This document shows, piece after piece, positions 5,150-5,934 of a DNA stretch of 5,934 bases (the first letter of the stretch is position 1; the number at the start of each line of letters is the position of its first letter). This DNA comes from Gammaproteobacteria bacterium (GTDB taxonomy: Bacteria; Pseudomonadota; Gammaproteobacteria; UBA9214), in NCBI GenBank assembly GCA_030635865.1, contig DAOVYA010000106.1, positions 1-5,934 of the forward strand. Reading direction: 5' to 3'. Both the position numbers and the translations under genes were made by a program. Below the pieces are notes generated by a model. The model searched no databases, was not told the origin of the DNA, and was given only the letters and a program-made list of their open reading frames with translations.

Positions 5150-5934
5150 TTAAATCGTTGTCGCGACTGCTTCCGAGCCGTGTCTGGCCTTTTGCAGGGC
5201 ATCGTCAACTGATGTGCCGCGTGCCAGCACCACGCCCATGCGACGCTGACCGCTGACCCCGGGTTTTCCGAACAGGCGTAGTTGCGTGTCGGGCTCATTG
5301 AGTACGTCGTCAAGCTTCCCGAAGCATACCTGCTTCGATGTGCCTTCGACCAGTATAACGCTGGAAGCTGATGGTCCGTGGTGGTGGATATTCGGGATAG
5401 GCAATCCAAGAATGGCCCGTGCGTGCAGGGCGAACTGTGACAGGTCTTGCGAGATCATGGTCACCATGCCGGTATCATGTGGACGCGGCGAAACTTCGCT
5501 GAAGATGACCGCGTCATTTCGGATAAACAATTCCACCCCGAAGATGCCCCGGCCACCCAGTGCACCGGTCACTTTCGCAGCAATATCACGGGCGCTCGAT
5601 AATGCCTGTTCGGTCATTGCCTGGGGTTGCCACGACTGGCGGTAGTCGCCGTTTACCTGTATGTGACCAATGGGTTCGCAGAAGCTTGTCCCACCGGCAT
5701 GGCGAACTGTCAGCAGGGTGATTTCATACTCAAAATCCACGAAACCCTCGACGATGACCTTGCCGGCCCCCGCACGGCCACCTTCCTGCGCATGGTTCCA
5801 TGCCTGGTCAATATCTGCTGTTGTTGTTACGGTGCTTTGACCCTTCCCGGAAGAACTCATGATGGGTTTGACGACGCATGGCAGACCGATTTCCCTGATT
5901 GCCTGGTCAAATTCGTCGCGGTTGGCGGCAAAAC
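5150..5934 (-). CDS. purT: Formate-dependent phosphoribosylglycinamide formyltransferase PurT (5' part off-window)
   Basis: ATP-grasp enzyme of purine synthesis that makes formyl-GAR from GAR, formate and ATP, a folate-independent alternative to PurN. The reading frame continues through the right edge; about 260 residues are present, so roughly the first 130 of a normal protein near 390 residues are missing. Visible features in order are [14 protein letters not shown] (ATP-binding lysine and the glycine-rich loop), [36 protein letters not shown], and the metal-binding segment GVELFI followed by [13 protein letters not shown]. Next come [20 protein letters not shown] and the C-terminal [19 protein letters not shown]. 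The Met at 5860 lies inside the conserved [11 protein letters not shown] motif and is not the start. The gene stops with TAA at 5152-5150 and is followed by slyX after 29 bases. All expected motifs in the visible part are intact. Confidence 0.97.
   Translation of the reverse strand, partial: FAANRDEFDQAIREIGLPCVVKPIMSSSGKGQSTVTTTADIDQAWNHAQEGGRAGAGKVIVEGFVDFEYEITLLTVRHAGGTSFCEPIGHIQVNGDYRQSWQPQAMTEQALSSARDIAAKVTGALGGRGIFGVELFIRNDAVIFSEVSPRPHDTGMVTMISQDLSQFALHARAILGLPIPNIHHHGPSASSVILVEGTSKQVCFGKLDDVLNEPDTQLRLFGKPGVSGQRRMGVVLARGTSVDDALQKARHGSEAVATTI

Noticed and set aside
5286..5645. Open frame of 119 codons on the plus strand
   Set aside because: It is antisense to purT, whose conserved motifs fully account for the region.

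Overview
The window looks like chromosomal housekeeping DNA from a gammaproteobacterium, probably an uncultured or little-studied one. The evidence is protein content: a quinone-linked DsbB, a short Ni-type glyoxalase I, a CspA-type cold-shock protein, SlyX with its PPPPHY tail, and the ATP-grasp formyltransferase PurT. Short palindromic repeats sit between genes. Base composition is moderately GC-rich overall, with one less GC-rich gene (the unknown membrane protein).

Plus-strand half (1-3320): the C-terminal three quarters of an E3-like (dihydrolipoamide dehydrogenase family) FAD/NAD oxidoreductase runs in from the left edge. It is followed by a complete argG (arginine biosynthesis), then dsbB (reoxidation of periplasmic DsbA), then gloA (methylglyoxal detoxification) only 9 bases after dsbB. 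dsbB and gloA are probably co-transcribed. The argG-dsbB gap holds a hairpin repeat with a GTCATTGCGAGG core and an adjacent partial copy. The region after gloA holds a second, unrelated repeat (core GGTCAGAGTACTTGAA) with one arm followed by an inverted pair.

Minus-strand half (3422-5934): reading leftwards from the right edge, purT (5' part missing) is followed 29 bases later by slyX, then by an unrecognised three-helix membrane protein whose C-terminal part looks like an Sm/SH3-type barrel, then by a csp gene. A strong terminator at 3426-3448 lies between the convergent gloA and csp. The gap between csp and the membrane protein contains two adjoining inverted repeats. A GC-rich hairpin follows slyX.

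No phage, transposase, CRISPR, toxin-antitoxin or RNA gene was found. I see no convincing new multi-gene system. The items most worth following up are the unknown membrane protein, the two palindromic repeat types, the inverted repeats upstream of csp, and the unusual sequence just before the NAD domain of the first gene.
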